From Lachnospiraceae bacterium UBA3310 (GTDB taxonomy: Bacteria > Bacillota > Clostridia > Lachnospirales > Lachnospiraceae), in the NCBI GenBank assembly GCA_002361355.1, contig DESQ01000030.1, positions 62,001 to 126,000 on the forward strand: a stretch of DNA of 64,000 nucleotides, written 5' to 3'. This document shows positions 40,794-50,123 of this stretch, piece by piece (the stretch's first letter is position 1; each line of letters begins with the position of its first letter). The position numbers and the translations under genes were made by a program. The notes beneath the pieces are model-generated. The model was not told the origin of the DNA. It saw only the letters and a list, made by a program, of their open reading frames with translations, and did no database searches.

Positions 40794-42425
40794 GTGAAAT
40801 ATTTTTTGAAACATCGGGAAAACGGCGTTTCTACTTTCTTTTTGGCTGGAAAGAAACTGAAAATAACAAAAGAGACGTGGGTCTTTTTTCTGTTTTTTGC
40901 TGTGATGGCTGTCTATTATGGGGAGAGGCTGTTTACGCTGGTTCCCTGGTATGACGAGCTGTATACTTATTATTATTTTATCAGCAGAGGGCCGGTATAT
41001 GCGGCGATTCACTGGCCTCTGCCCAATAATCATGTGGGTTATTCCGCACTCTCAGCCTGTCTGGGGATATTTGGAAGCGCACCTGTGGCGCTGCGTGGTG
41101 TATCCTATCTGTGCAGTCTGGGAAGTCTGATTCTTCTGTATCAAATTTCAAAAAAATGGTTTGCGGGCAGCGCCGCGCTGATTCCCGTGTTTGTATTTGC
41201 GGGAATGTATGCGGTCAATCAACTGGCGGTGCAGGGCAGGGGTTATGCGCTTGTAACTTTTTGCTATCTGCTGGCAATTTTGACTTTGCAGAATATTGTG
41301 GTAGAAAAATCGAATAACAAATGTAATTATATTTTCTTCGGACTGTCTCTGGTGTTAGCCCTCTGGGCGATTCCCAGCAGTCTGTATGTGGTAATTCCGG
41401 TCTGCCTGATCGGGGGACTTGTCCTACTGCGAAACCGGGATTTCAGGCGGCTGATACGGCTGATTATCACCTCTCTTGTGAGTGCGGTGTGTACGGCGGG
41501 AATCTACTGTCTTCTGTGGCTAGCGATCGGCTCCAACCTGCTTTCCAAGACACCGGACGGGCCTTTTTATATGGCGGAACATGTCGATATTATTCTCCAT
41601 GCTCCTTTTCGGGCGCTTACCGAAGGAATTGACTACATGCTGTCAACGCCCTATATCCAGAGCATGACGAGACAGCAGTTTTGGAGTCAGGCGGAGCATT
41701 GGATTAAAACCTTGTTTGGTATACAGTTAGCGCCTGCGTGGGGACTCGCCGGAGACGCTTTGTGTATGTTATTGTTGATCGGACTTTTGGCGGCGGTTGT
41801 CTGTCTGATCCGAAGGCCGGAAGAAGCCTTTTTAGAGTGGTATTTTCTGCTTACGGTTGTTCTTTTGGCGCTGACGCTTCTGATCCAGTGTAAACTTCCG
41901 TATCAGCGGGTTTTTTCTTTTCTCGGTGTATGGGTGGCTCTTCTTATGGGATGGCTTGTGCAGGAGGTCACTGTACTGATAGAGGCATTTCCTGTTTTTC
42001 GCTGGAAAGGCGGTTTACAGAGAGCATTCAAAACGGCGGCGTTCCTGCTTGCGGGTGTTTCCTGGGCTTTTGTGCTGGCGGATATGACGCCCTACAGTAT
42101 GAGGGATGAGCTGATTGAGGAGGCGTACAGGTGGGACGGTATAGGAGAAACGGACGTTGTAGCTGTGACTGACTGTGATCAGGAGTATATGCTTTTGTAC
42201 CTTTACGGAAAGCAGGGCGAACAGATCACCAGGGACATAGAGGCGGCAGATATCGTGCTGATGGATAAGGCGCTTCTTGGGCTTTCCTATGATTACAGGG
42301 AGGCGCCTGAGGACTGGAAGTTCTACCTTTCTGAAGAGGAAGCAGCGGCGTACAGGGTTTATATAGAAGAGAATATGACACCGGTGCACGAAAACTGGCA
42401 CTTTATCTTATATCATAGAAAATAG
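40794..42425 (+). CDS. GT-C-like multi-span membrane protein (PMT/ArnT-like), function unassigned
   Basis: About 543 residues and 10 or more spans. The first external loop reads FTLVPWYDELYTYYYF, with an Asp-Glu pair (about residues 54-55) in the place of the catalytic aspartate of GT-C glycosyltransferases. A soluble acidic domain of about 80 residues ends the protein. It resembles polyprenyl-phosphate-dependent mannosyl/arabinosyl transferases, but no sugar-lipid pathway gene is adjacent. The GTG start, five bases after the leuB stop, is preceded by GAGAGG. It interrupts the leuB-ilvD-ilvB set with no promoter or terminator of its own. Confidence 0.7.
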   Translation: MKYFLKHRENGVSTFFLAGKKLKITKETWVFFLFFAVMAVYYGERLFTLVPWYDELYTYYYFISRGPVYAAIHWPLPNNHVGYSALSACLGIFGSAPVALRGVSYLCSLGSLILLYQISKKWFAGSAALIPVFVFAGMYAVNQLAVQGRGYALVTFCYLLAILTLQNIVVEKSNNKCNYIFFGLSLVLALWAIPSSLYVVIPVCLIGGLVLLRNRDFRRLIRLIITSLVSAVCTAGIYCLLWLAIGSNLLSKTPDGPFYMAEHVDIILHAPFRALTEGIDYMLSTPYIQSMTRQQFWSQAEHWIKTLFGIQLAPAWGLAGDALCMLLLIGLLAAVVCLIRRPEEAFLEWYFLLTVVLLALTLLIQCKLPYQRVFSFLGVWVALLMGWLVQEVTVLIEAFPVFRWKGGLQRAFKTAAFLLAGVSWAFVLADMTPYSMRDELIEEAYRWDGIGETDVVAVTDCDQEYMLLYLYGKQGEQITRDIEAADIVLMDKALLGLSYDYREAPEDWKFYLSEEEAAAYRVYIEENMTPVHENWHFILYHRK

Positions 42426-42446
42426 AGTAAATGGAGGAAAGCGATT

Positions 42447-44120
42447 ATGAGAAGTGACAACGTGAAGGCGGGCGTACAGCAGGCGCCCCACAGAAGTTTG
42501 TTTAATGCCCTCGGCTTTACGAAGGAGGAGATGGAAAGGCCCATGGTGGGTATTGTCAGCTCCTACAATGAGATTGTGCCTGGGCATATGAATCTGGATA
42601 AAATTGTGGAAGCGGTGAAAATGGGCGTGGCGGAGGCAGGCGGTGTGCCTGTGGTATTCCCGGCAATCGCTGTCTGCGACGGTATCGCCATGGGGCACAT
42701 CGGCATGAAATATTCACTGGTGACCAGAGATCTGATTGCGGATTCCACGGAATGTATGGCTCTTGCCCATCAGTTTGACGCGCTGGTGATGGTGCCCAAC
42801 TGTGACAAGAATGTGCCGGGTCTTCTGATGGCGGCCGCCCGCATCAATGTGCCGACAGTTTTTGTATCAGGCGGCCCTATGCTTGCCGGTCATGTGAAAG
42901 GTGAAAAGAGAAGTCTTTCTTCCATGTTTGAGGCGGTAGGCTCCCATGCGGCGGGAACGATTTCGGACGAGGAGCTTCTGGAATTTGAGGAGAAGACCTG
43001 TCCCACCTGCGGTTCCTGCTCCGGCATGTACACGGCCAATTCCATGAACTGCCTCACGGAGGCGCTGGGTATGGGACTTCGCGGCAACGGAACGATCCCG
43101 GCAGTCTATTCTGAGCGCATTAAGCTTGCGAAGCATGCGGGCATGGCGGTGATGGAACTTCTTAAAAAGAATATCCGGCCCAGAGATATCATGACGAAAG
43201 ACGCTGTCCTAAATGCGCTCACGGTGGATATGGCGCTTGGCTGTTCCACAAACTCTATGCTGCATCTGCCTGCAATCGCGCATGAGATCGGTTTTGATTT
43301 TGATATTTCCTTTGCCAATGAGATCAGCGCGAAAACGCCTAATGTGTGCCATCTGGCGCCGGCAGGCCCGACTTATATGGAGGATCTGAACGAGGCGGGT
43401 GGCGTTTACGCAGTGATGAAAGAGCTTGCGGACATCGGTCTGCTCCACACGGACTGCATGACAGTCACAGGCGAGACCATCGGCGAGAATATCAAGGATG
43501 CCGTAAATAAAAATACAGATGTTATCCGTACAGTGGAGAATCCCTACAGTAAGACCGGCGGTCTGGCTGTACTGAAAGGAAATCTTGCACCTGACGGCAG
43601 TGTGGTGAAGCGCTCTGCCGTGGTGGAGGAAATGATGGTTCATGAAGGCCCGGCCCGTGTATTTGAGTGCGAGGAAGATGCCATCGACGCGATTAAGGGC
43701 GGCAGGATCGTGGCGGGCGATGTGGTTGTGATCCGCTATGAGGGCCCGAAAGGTGGGCCGGGTATGCGTGAGATGTTAAACCCCACTTCCGCCATTGCAG
43801 GCATGGGACTCGGTTCCAGCGTGGCGCTGATCACGGATGGCCGTTTTTCCGGCGCATCCAGAGGCGCCTCCATCGGCCATGTATCGCCGGAGGCAGCGGT
43901 GGGAGGCCCGATTGCCTTGGTAGAAGAGGGCGATATCATCAGCATTGATATTCTGAACATGAAGCTGGATGTCAAAGTTTCCGATGAGGAGATGGCGGCG
44001 AGACGAAAGAAGTGGCAGCCCAGAGAACCTAAGGTGACAAGCGGATATCTTGCCAGATACCGGGAGATGGTGACAAGCGGTAACAGGGGTGCGATTTTGG
44101 AAATTCCGAAGACGAAATAG
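42447..44120 (+). CDS. ilvD: Dihydroxy-acid dehydratase
   Basis: Fe-S enzyme that dehydrates dihydroxy-isovalerate and -methylvalerate in valine, leucine and isoleucine synthesis. 557 residues. Cluster and active-site signatures: VPNCDKNVPGLLMA, CPTCGSCSGMYTANSMNCLTEALG and the C-terminal GRFSGASRGASIGHVSPEA. Start ATG follows AAATGGAGGAAAGCGATT. It is in one operon with ilvB downstream (38-base gap). Confidence 0.98.
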   Translation: MRSDNVKAGVQQAPHRSLFNALGFTKEEMERPMVGIVSSYNEIVPGHMNLDKIVEAVKMGVAEAGGVPVVFPAIAVCDGIAMGHIGMKYSLVTRDLIADSTECMALAHQFDALVMVPNCDKNVPGLLMAAARINVPTVFVSGGPMLAGHVKGEKRSLSSMFEAVGSHAAGTISDEELLEFEEKTCPTCGSCSGMYTANSMNCLTEALGMGLRGNGTIPAVYSERIKLAKHAGMAVMELLKKNIRPRDIMTKDAVLNALTVDMALGCSTNSMLHLPAIAHEIGFDFDISFANEISAKTPNVCHLAPAGPTYMEDLNEAGGVYAVMKELADIGLLHTDCMTVTGETIGENIKDAVNKNTDVIRTVENPYSKTGGLAVLKGNLAPDGSVVKRSAVVEEMMVHEGPARVFECEEDAIDAIKGGRIVAGDVVVIRYEGPKGGPGMREMLNPTSAIAGMGLGSSVALITDGRFSGASRGASIGHVSPEAAVGGPIALVEEGDIISIDILNMKLDVKVSDEEMAARRKKWQPREPKVTSGYLARYREMVTSGNRGAILEIPKTK

Positions 44121-44158
44121 GGAAAGAAATAAAAATGCTTTGAAATGGAGGATAAGAC

Positions 44159-45835
44159 ATGGTATTGACAGGTGCGCAGATTGTAGTGGAATGTCTGAAA
44201 GAACAGGGAGTTGACACAGTGTTCGGCTATCCCGGCGGTACGATTCTGAACGTGTACGATGCGCTGTATCAGCAGAGCAGCGAGATCAATCATATTTTGA
44301 CTTCCCATGAACAGGGGGCTGCCCATGCGGCGGACGGTTATGCCAGAGCCACGGGAAAGGTGGGAGTCTGTCTTGCCACCAGCGGGCCGGGTGCGACGAA
44401 CCTGGTGACGGGCATCGCTACGGCATATATGGATTCTGTGCCTATGGTGGCGATCACCTGCAACGTAAATCTGCCGCTTCTGGGAAAGGACTCTTTTCAG
44501 GAGGTGGACATTGCGGGAATCACCATGCCGATCACAAAGCATAACTATATTGTAAAGGACGTGGCAATTCTGGCGGATACGCTCAGAAAGGCTTTCATGA
44601 TTGCAAAGAGCGGCAGGCCGGGGCCGGTTCTTGTGGATATCACGAAGGATGTGACGGCGAATAGCTGTGACTACGAGAAAAAGACACCCGAGAAGGCGGA
44701 GAAGACCGCGCGGTATACGGAAGAGGAGATGGCGGAAGCCGTGAAGCTTTTGGAGAGCGCAAAAAAACCCTTTATCTATGTGGGCGGCGGTGCAGTGATC
44801 TCCGAGGCGTACAGAGAAGTGAGAGATTTTGCAGAGCTGATGGATGCGCCGGTCTGCGATACTCTGATGGGAAAAGGCGTCATCGACGGACACAACGAAA
44901 GATATACGGGGATGATTGGTATGCACGGCACCAAGACATCCAACTTCGGCGTCAGCGAGTGCGATCTTCTGATTGCTCTGGGCGCACGCTTCTCTGACCG
45001 TGTGGTGGGCAATCCGCAGAAGTTTGCGGAGCACGCAAAGGTGCTGCACATTGACGTTGATGCGGCGGAGATCAATAAGAATATCAAGACGGATGTCTCT
45101 TTAGTCGGCGACTTGAAGGAAGTGCTCTCCAGACTGAACGGGCGGCTTGTGGCGCAGAAACATGAGGAGTGGATGGCGCACATTGCGGAACTGAAAAAGA
45201 AGTATCCCTTAAGATATGACGAGAGTGTACTCTCCTGTCCTTATATCATGGAGGAGATCGACCGCGTGACAAAGGGGGATGCCATCATCACAACAGATGT
45301 GGGACAGCATCAGATGTGGGCGGCACAGTATTATCAATACAGTGCGCCGCGCACACTGCTTACTTCCGGCGGTCTTGGTACTATGGGCTATGGTCTGGGC
45401 GCATGTATTGGCGCAAAAATGGGGCAGCCTGACAAAATCTGTATCAATATTGCAGGTGACGGGTGCTTCCGCATGAATATGAATGAACTGGCAACGGCCA
45501 GCCGCTATCACATACCGATTATTCAGGTTGTGATCAACAATCACGTGCTCGGTATGGTCAGACAGTGGCAGACCCTGTTTTACGGACAACGGTATTCACA
45601 GACGATTCTTGACGACGGTGTGGATTTTTGCAAAGTGGCAGAGGGACTTGGCTGCGAGGCGATTCTGGTAACGAAGAAGGAAGAGGTCGCTCCTGCCATT
45701 GAGAAGGCGATTGCATTAAAGAAACCGGTGTTATTAAATTGCATGATACCGAAGGATGACAAGGTGTTCCCCATGGTACCTGCGGGTGCGCCTATCAGTG
45801 AAGCTTTTGACGCGGGGGATTTGGAGAAGAAGTAA
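44159..45835 (+). CDS. ilvB: Acetolactate synthase, large (catalytic) subunit
   Basis: TPP-dependent condensation of two pyruvates, or pyruvate with 2-oxobutyrate. 558 residues with VFGYPGGTILNVYDAL, the catalytic-glutamate region SHEQGAAHAADGYARA, GPGATNLVTG and the TPP-binding IAGDGCFRMNMNELATA with QVVINNHVLGMVRQWQ. The start follows ATGGAGGATAAGAC. The regulatory subunit gene ilvN is not next to it; either it lies elsewhere or this is a stand-alone enzyme. Confidence 0.96.
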   Translation: MVLTGAQIVVECLKEQGVDTVFGYPGGTILNVYDALYQQSSEINHILTSHEQGAAHAADGYARATGKVGVCLATSGPGATNLVTGIATAYMDSVPMVAITCNVNLPLLGKDSFQEVDIAGITMPITKHNYIVKDVAILADTLRKAFMIAKSGRPGPVLVDITKDVTANSCDYEKKTPEKAEKTARYTEEEMAEAVKLLESAKKPFIYVGGGAVISEAYREVRDFAELMDAPVCDTLMGKGVIDGHNERYTGMIGMHGTKTSNFGVSECDLLIALGARFSDRVVGNPQKFAEHAKVLHIDVDAAEINKNIKTDVSLVGDLKEVLSRLNGRLVAQKHEEWMAHIAELKKKYPLRYDESVLSCPYIMEEIDRVTKGDAIITTDVGQHQMWAAQYYQYSAPRTLLTSGGLGTMGYGLGACIGAKMGQPDKICINIAGDGCFRMNMNELATASRYHIPIIQVVINNHVLGMVRQWQTLFYGQRYSQTILDDGVDFCKVAEGLGCEAILVTKKEEVAPAIEKAIALKKPVLLNCMIPKDDKVFPMVPAGAPISEAFDAGDLEKK

Positions 45836-45844
45836 GAGCTTGCT

Positions 45845-47242
45845 ATGAAGAGACTACTAAAGCATACGGCGGTCATTCTGGGTATCGTCACAGTCAGTCT
45901 GATGGCGACTTATGTGGGGCTTGCCGTGTACTACCGCAATGCATTTACTTACGGAACCTGGATTAACGGGATATATTGTACCGGAAAAAGCATTCAGGAA
46001 GTAAATGAGGAGCTTACAAAAGATTTTGTATATGAGGGCGTTACTGTGAAAGACAGGGACGGTAACTGTTATGTGATATCCGCGGAGGAAATTTCTTACC
46101 AGTTCGATTTCAGGAAGGCTCTCGAAATCTATCAGAAAAGGCAGAACCCCTGGACGTGGATAGAGAGTCTGGCTGGCGGGCATCAGGTGGAGCTGCCGCC
46201 GGTGGCGTCTTTTGATCCGGATGCTTTTGACGCCTGTTTTGCGGCGCTGCCTTTTTGTCAGGATGAGAAAAAAGAGCAGGATCGAAGGGTGGAGATTGTC
46301 CGTACGCCGCAGGGGTATGCGCTTGTGAATGAGCGGATGGATGTCCTTTCCCTGGAAGAGGCGAAGGATGCGGTACTTGCGGCTGTCGGGGAATCCGCAG
46401 ATGAAATCTCCCTTGTTGAGGCGGGCTGTTACCATGATCTGGAGTTGACGGCGCAGATGCGGGAGACGCTGGATATTTGGGAGAAAGTTTCGCGTTTCCA
46501 GCAGTGCGGCATCGTGTATCAGATGGGGGAGGATGAGGTTCCGGTGGATGCTTCCGTGGTATGTGACTGGATTGCAACGGATGATAACGGACGTTTTTTA
46601 TTGGATGAATCAGGGGAACTGCAATTAAAGGAAAATGCGATAGAGGACTTTGTGGAAAGGCTGGCAGCCGAGTATGATACGGTGGGCATCCGCAGACAAT
46701 TTATGGCTACCAGAGGAGATCTGGTGACAGTGGAGGGCGGTCTGTACGGCAATAAAATCGACAAGGGGGCGGAGACCGCCTACCTGACACAGGCATTTTA
46801 CGATAAGAAAAATGAGGTGCACAGACCAGTATATAAGCAGGAAGCCCGGGTGCAGGGCAAGGAGGACATTGGATCCACATACATAGAGGTGGACATGGGC
46901 GAGCAGAAGATGTACTACTATGTGGATGGCGTCTTAAAGCTTGAAACGCCTATTGTGACGGGAAATACTTCCCGCAGGATGGGTACGCCCTCCGGCGTCA
47001 ATTTTGTGTACCAGAAACAGAAAAACAGGATTTTACGCGGGGAGGGGTACGCCTCCCATGTGGATTTCTGGATGCCGGTGAAGGGCAATATTGGCATACA
47101 CGATGCGGCCTGGCGGGGAAAATTCGGCGGGACGATTTACCAGACAAACGGTTCCCACGGCTGTATCAATACACCGCATCAGGCGATGGAACAGCTCTAT
47201 GATATGGCGGAAGTTGGAACGCCGGTAGTCATGTTCTATTGA
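45845..47242 (+). CDS. L,D-transpeptidase (YkuD) with N-terminal anchor
   Basis: 465 residues. One span near the N-terminus (about 8-28, TAVILGIVTVSLMATYVGLAV) anchors it; two modules with a peptidoglycan-binding-like pattern (about 50-200) and 210-310 follow; the YkuD catalytic domain occupies about 335-465 with IGIHDAAWRGKFGG and SHGCINTP, the active-site cysteine in the latter. It makes 3-3 cross-links or attaches proteins to peptidoglycan. It follows ilvB by nine bases, so it may share that transcript although the function is unrelated. Confidence 0.94.
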   Translation: MKRLLKHTAVILGIVTVSLMATYVGLAVYYRNAFTYGTWINGIYCTGKSIQEVNEELTKDFVYEGVTVKDRDGNCYVISAEEISYQFDFRKALEIYQKRQNPWTWIESLAGGHQVELPPVASFDPDAFDACFAALPFCQDEKKEQDRRVEIVRTPQGYALVNERMDVLSLEEAKDAVLAAVGESADEISLVEAGCYHDLELTAQMRETLDIWEKVSRFQQCGIVYQMGEDEVPVDASVVCDWIATDDNGRFLLDESGELQLKENAIEDFVERLAAEYDTVGIRRQFMATRGDLVTVEGGLYGNKIDKGAETAYLTQAFYDKKNEVHRPVYKQEARVQGKEDIGSTYIEVDMGEQKMYYYVDGVLKLETPIVTGNTSRRMGTPSGVNFVYQKQKNRILRGEGYASHVDFWMPVKGNIGIHDAAWRGKFGGTIYQTNGSHGCINTPHQAMEQLYDMAEVGTPVVMFY

Positions 47243-47317
47243 CGAAAGCGTATGAAGAGCGTAAAATACTTTTTGGTTTGTAACTAAATGAGCAGTTGAA
47301 GACGGGAGGAGAAAACA

Positions 47318-48394
47318 GTGTCCAGAGTGTATAATTTTTCAGCGGGGCCCGCAGTTTTGCCGGAAGAGGTGTTGAGGGAAGCTGCGGAGGAGATGCTTGA
47401 TTACAAGGGATCGGGAATGTCGGTCATGGAGATGAGCCATCGGTCAAAGGTCTATGATGCGATCATCAAGGAGGCGGAGGCGGATCTTCGCACACTCCTG
47501 CATATTCCGGATAACTATAAAGTGTTATTTTTACAGGGCGGTGCAAGTCTTTTGTTTGCGTCCGTTCCCATGAATCTGATGAAGAACCGCAAGGCGGGAT
47601 ATATCCTGACCGGACAGTGGGCAAAGAAGGCTTTTGCGGAGGCGAAGATTTACGGGGAAGCGGTGGAGCTTGCTTCGTCCGCGGATGAGACCTTTTCTTA
47701 TATCCCGGATTGTTCCGATCTTCCAATAACAGATGATATGGATTATGTCTATATCTGTGAGAATAATACGATCTACGGCACCAAATACCATACGCTGCCG
47801 AACACCAAGGGAAAGATTCTGGTATCCGACGTGTCATCCTGCTTTTTGTCAGAGCCTATGGATGTGACGAAGTACGGTCTGGTTTATGCGGGCGTACAGA
47901 AGAATGTGGGCCCTGCGGGCACGCAGATTGTGATTATCAGGGAGGATCTGCTGACGGAGGATACCCTGCCCGGGACACCTACCATGATGAAGTTTAAGGT
48001 GCATGCGGACAATGGTTCCCTTTACAATACGCCGCCCTGCTACGGCATCTATATCTGTGGCAAGGTGTTTAAGTGGCTGTTGAAAAACGGCGGTCTTGAA
48101 GCAATGAAGGCGATAAATGAGAAGAAGGCTAAGATTCTTTATGATTTTCTGGATGAGAGCAAGCTCTTCAAAGGGACGGTCAGAAAGGAAGACAGATCCC
48201 TGATGAATGTGCCTTTTGTGACGGGGAACGAGGAGACGGACGCCAAATTCATCAAGGAAGCGACAGCGGCCGGCTTTGTGAACCTGAAAGGGCACAGAAC
48301 CGTCGGCGGTATGCGCGCCAGCATCTACAACGCGATGCCTGTTGAAGGTGTGGAAAAGCTGGTTGCTTTTATGAGAGAATTTGAACTGAAGTAA
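47318..48394 (+). CDS. serC: Phosphoserine aminotransferase
   Basis: PLP enzyme making O-phosphoserine from 3-phosphohydroxypyruvate. 358 residues. N-terminal VYNFSAGPAVLPEEVL and MEMSHRSK, and the PLP lysine in YAGVQKNVGPAG are typical. The start is a GTG after GACGGGAGGAGAAAACA. Together with serA 68 bases on it forms the serine synthesis pair; serB is not seen. Confidence 0.97.
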   Translation: MSRVYNFSAGPAVLPEEVLREAAEEMLDYKGSGMSVMEMSHRSKVYDAIIKEAEADLRTLLHIPDNYKVLFLQGGASLLFASVPMNLMKNRKAGYILTGQWAKKAFAEAKIYGEAVELASSADETFSYIPDCSDLPITDDMDYVYICENNTIYGTKYHTLPNTKGKILVSDVSSCFLSEPMDVTKYGLVYAGVQKNVGPAGTQIVIIREDLLTEDTLPGTPTMMKFKVHADNGSLYNTPPCYGIYICGKVFKWLLKNGGLEAMKAINEKKAKILYDFLDESKLFKGTVRKEDRSLMNVPFVTGNEETDAKFIKEATAAGFVNLKGHRTVGGMRASIYNAMPVEGVEKLVAFMREFELK

Positions 48395-48427
48395 ATCTCT
48401 TCGAGATTAACTTCGCAAACTCGGAGA
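48394..48427. repeat. Palindromic repeat R, copy 3 (partial, 3' of serC)
   Basis: AATCTC and GAGATT form a hairpin that overlaps the serC stop codon, followed by AACTTCGCAAACTCGGAGATG. The GAGATT and GCAAACTCG parts match the second half of the element after nrdD (57545-57566). Confidence 0.55.
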
Positions 48428-48462
48428 TGTTGTTAAAATATAGTAATAGAAAGGATAGTTCG

Positions 48463-49626
48463 ATGTTTAAATATCATTGTTTGAATCCCATTGCGCAGGT
48501 GGGACTGGAGAAGTTTAGCAATCAGTATGAAAAGACGGAAAAGATCGAGGAGGCGGACGGTATTCTGGTGAGGAGCGCCGCCATGCATGATATGGAGCTG
48601 CCGGAAAACCTTCTGGCAATCGCCCGCGCGGGGGCAGGTGTCAATAACATTCCTCTCGACAAGTGTGCAGAGAAAGGCATTGTGGTGTTCAATACACCGG
48701 GCGCCAACGCAAACGGTGTGAAAGAGTTAGTCATTGCGGGTATGCTTCTGGCTTCCCGTGATGTGGCCGGCGGTATCGAGTGGGTGAAGGCGAATGTGTC
48801 TGATGAGAATATCGCGAAGGATGCGGAGAAAGCAAAAAAGAATTTTGCCGGAACCGAGATTCAGGGTAAGAAGCTTGGTATTATCGGTCTGGGAGCCATC
48901 GGTGTGAAAGTTGCCAACGTGGCAAAGCATCTGGGAATGGAAGTTTACGGTTATGACCCGTACGTGTCAGTGGATGCTGCCTGGAATTTGAGCCGTGACG
49001 TAAAGCATGTGCTTCAGGTGGAGGAGATTTATCAGGAGTGCGATATTATTACCATTCATGTGCCGCTTATGGATGCGACGAAGGGCATGATCGGCAAAGA
49101 AGCTCTTGCGCAGATGAAGGACGGCGTAATTCTCTTAAATTTTGCCAGAGATCTTCTTGTGGATGAGAAGGCGGTTTTGGAGAGCATTAAGACAGGCAGA
49201 GTGAGAAAATATGTGTCCGATTTCCCCAATCCCACCACGGCGGGACAGGAGGGATGCATCGTGATCCCGCACCTTGGCGCGTCCACAGAGGAGTCCGAAG
49301 ATAACTGTGCGGTGATGGCGGTGAAGCAGATGAAGGATTATCTGGAGAACGGCAACATTGCCAACAGTGTAAACTATCCGAAGTGTGATATGGGTATCTG
49401 CGAACAGGCGGGCCGTGTGGCGATTTTCCATAAGAATATTGCCAATATGATCACGAAGTTCACCGCCTGCTTTGGCGATAACGACATCAATATCTCCGAT
49501 ATGACAAATAAGTCGAAGGGAGAGGTGGCGTACACCATGCTGGATATCGAGACGCCCGCCTCCAGGGAGATTATCGAAAAGCTCCAGTCCATAAACGGTG
49601 TGTTCCGGGTGAGGGTAGTGAAATAG
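48463..49626 (+). CDS. serA: D-3-phosphoglycerate dehydrogenase, ACT-containing short form
   Basis: NAD-dependent first enzyme of serine synthesis. 387 residues with the Rossmann signature LGIIGLGAIGVKVANVA, active-site VIPHLGASTEESEDNCAV and a C-terminal ACT domain (about 318-387, RVAIFHKNIANMITKF and the rest) that probably binds serine for feedback. The ATG at 48463 follows AGAAAGGATAGTTCG; an upstream in-frame start at 48427 lies within the repeat and lacks a site. Confidence 0.97.
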   Translation: MFKYHCLNPIAQVGLEKFSNQYEKTEKIEEADGILVRSAAMHDMELPENLLAIARAGAGVNNIPLDKCAEKGIVVFNTPGANANGVKELVIAGMLLASRDVAGGIEWVKANVSDENIAKDAEKAKKNFAGTEIQGKKLGIIGLGAIGVKVANVAKHLGMEVYGYDPYVSVDAAWNLSRDVKHVLQVEEIYQECDIITIHVPLMDATKGMIGKEALAQMKDGVILLNFARDLLVDEKAVLESIKTGRVRKYVSDFPNPTTAGQEGCIVIPHLGASTEESEDNCAVMAVKQMKDYLENGNIANSVNYPKCDMGICEQAGRVAIFHKNIANMITKFTACFGDNDINISDMTNKSKGEVAYTMLDIETPASREIIEKLQSINGVFRVRVVK

Positions 49627-49627
49627 C

Positions 49628-49665
49628 AGGCGCATAAGAAAAACAAGCGTTTGCGAGTGAGCAAT
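49628..49665. repeat. Palindromic repeat G, degenerate copy (3' of serA)
   Basis: GGCGCATAAG followed by AAAAACAAGCG and TTGCGAGTGAGCAA. The first part matches the arm of the 22202 copy and the last resembles GACGAGCAACGCG in the 55136 part of the large element. It starts two bases after the stop codon of serA. Confidence 0.4.
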
Positions 49666-49671
49666 TACAAA

Positions 49672-49702
49672 GCCTGCCGTATTTTACGGCAGGCCTTTTT
49701 CA
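49672..49702. terminator. Terminator between serA and the convergent small gene
   Basis: GCCTGCCGTA pairs with TACGGCAGGC, followed by CTTTTTC. The AAAG on the left gives it weaker use on the minus strand. Confidence 0.88.
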
Positions 49703-49984
49703 ATTCAGTCGGTTAGCGATGGAGGAAAAGTTTGCGCCCTCTTCGCCATCCAGTGCAGCCTGAAGCTTTTTGTCTGCCTCCACGGCGGCTTCGCTGGCAA
49801 GATCCATGTAGAGGATAAAGATGTCCTCCACAGATTTTCCGGTCTCGTTTGCGATTTCCTCCATGACGGGCCTTAATGCTTCAAGCTGAAAAGAGATCCG
49901 GGTTTTCTGCGGGTCGATATCCGCCAGAACCTTTTCTGCGTAGTCGTTGATTTTATCAAGAATCTTTTGCTCTTCCGATGTCAT
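49700..49984 (-). CDS. Small acidic helical protein of unknown function
   Basis: 94 residues, mostly Glu/Asp/Ala/Lys and predicted to be all alpha-helical; no signal peptide or cysteine. I do not recognise the family. It has its own good ribosome site (CAGAAAGGAAGCG on the minus strand) and length, and its coding frame is bounded by a terminator on one side and a divergent promoter on the other, which supports a real gene. It lies between serA and the DUF1015 gene. Confidence 0.7.
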   Translation of the reverse strand: MTSEEQKILDKINDYAEKVLADIDPQKTRISFQLEALRPVMEEIANETGKSVEDIFILYMDLASEAAVEADKKLQAALDGEEGANFSSIANRLN

Positions 49985-50053
49985 AGTTACGCTTCCTTTC
50001 TGGTTTTCCTATTTCGTCAGGATTCCCGACGGATATATTTTAACACGAATCTC

Positions 50054-50082
50054 TTGTGATGCCCAGTGTAATTTGTTAAAAT
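50054..50082 (+). promoter_or_regulatory. Promoter for the DUF1015 gene
   Basis: TTGTGA, 17 bases, TAAAAT, about 42 bases before the start. Confidence 0.6.
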
Positions 50083-50093
50083 GAATACATACG

Positions 50094-50109
50094 TCCTGCA
50101 TATGCAGGA
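50094..50109. promoter_or_regulatory. 16-base palindrome overlapping the ribosome site of the DUF1015 gene
   Basis: TCCTGCATATGCAGGA is a perfect palindrome whose right arm touches the GGAGGAAGGG ribosome site. In RNA it would form a hairpin at the very 5' end; in DNA an operator. Role unknown. Confidence 0.4.
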
Positions 50110-50123
50110 GGAAGGGATTATTT

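Noticed and set aside
43736..45049. 437-codon open frame on the minus strand
   Set aside because: It is antisense to ilvD and ilvB, has low-complexity composition and no recognisable motif.
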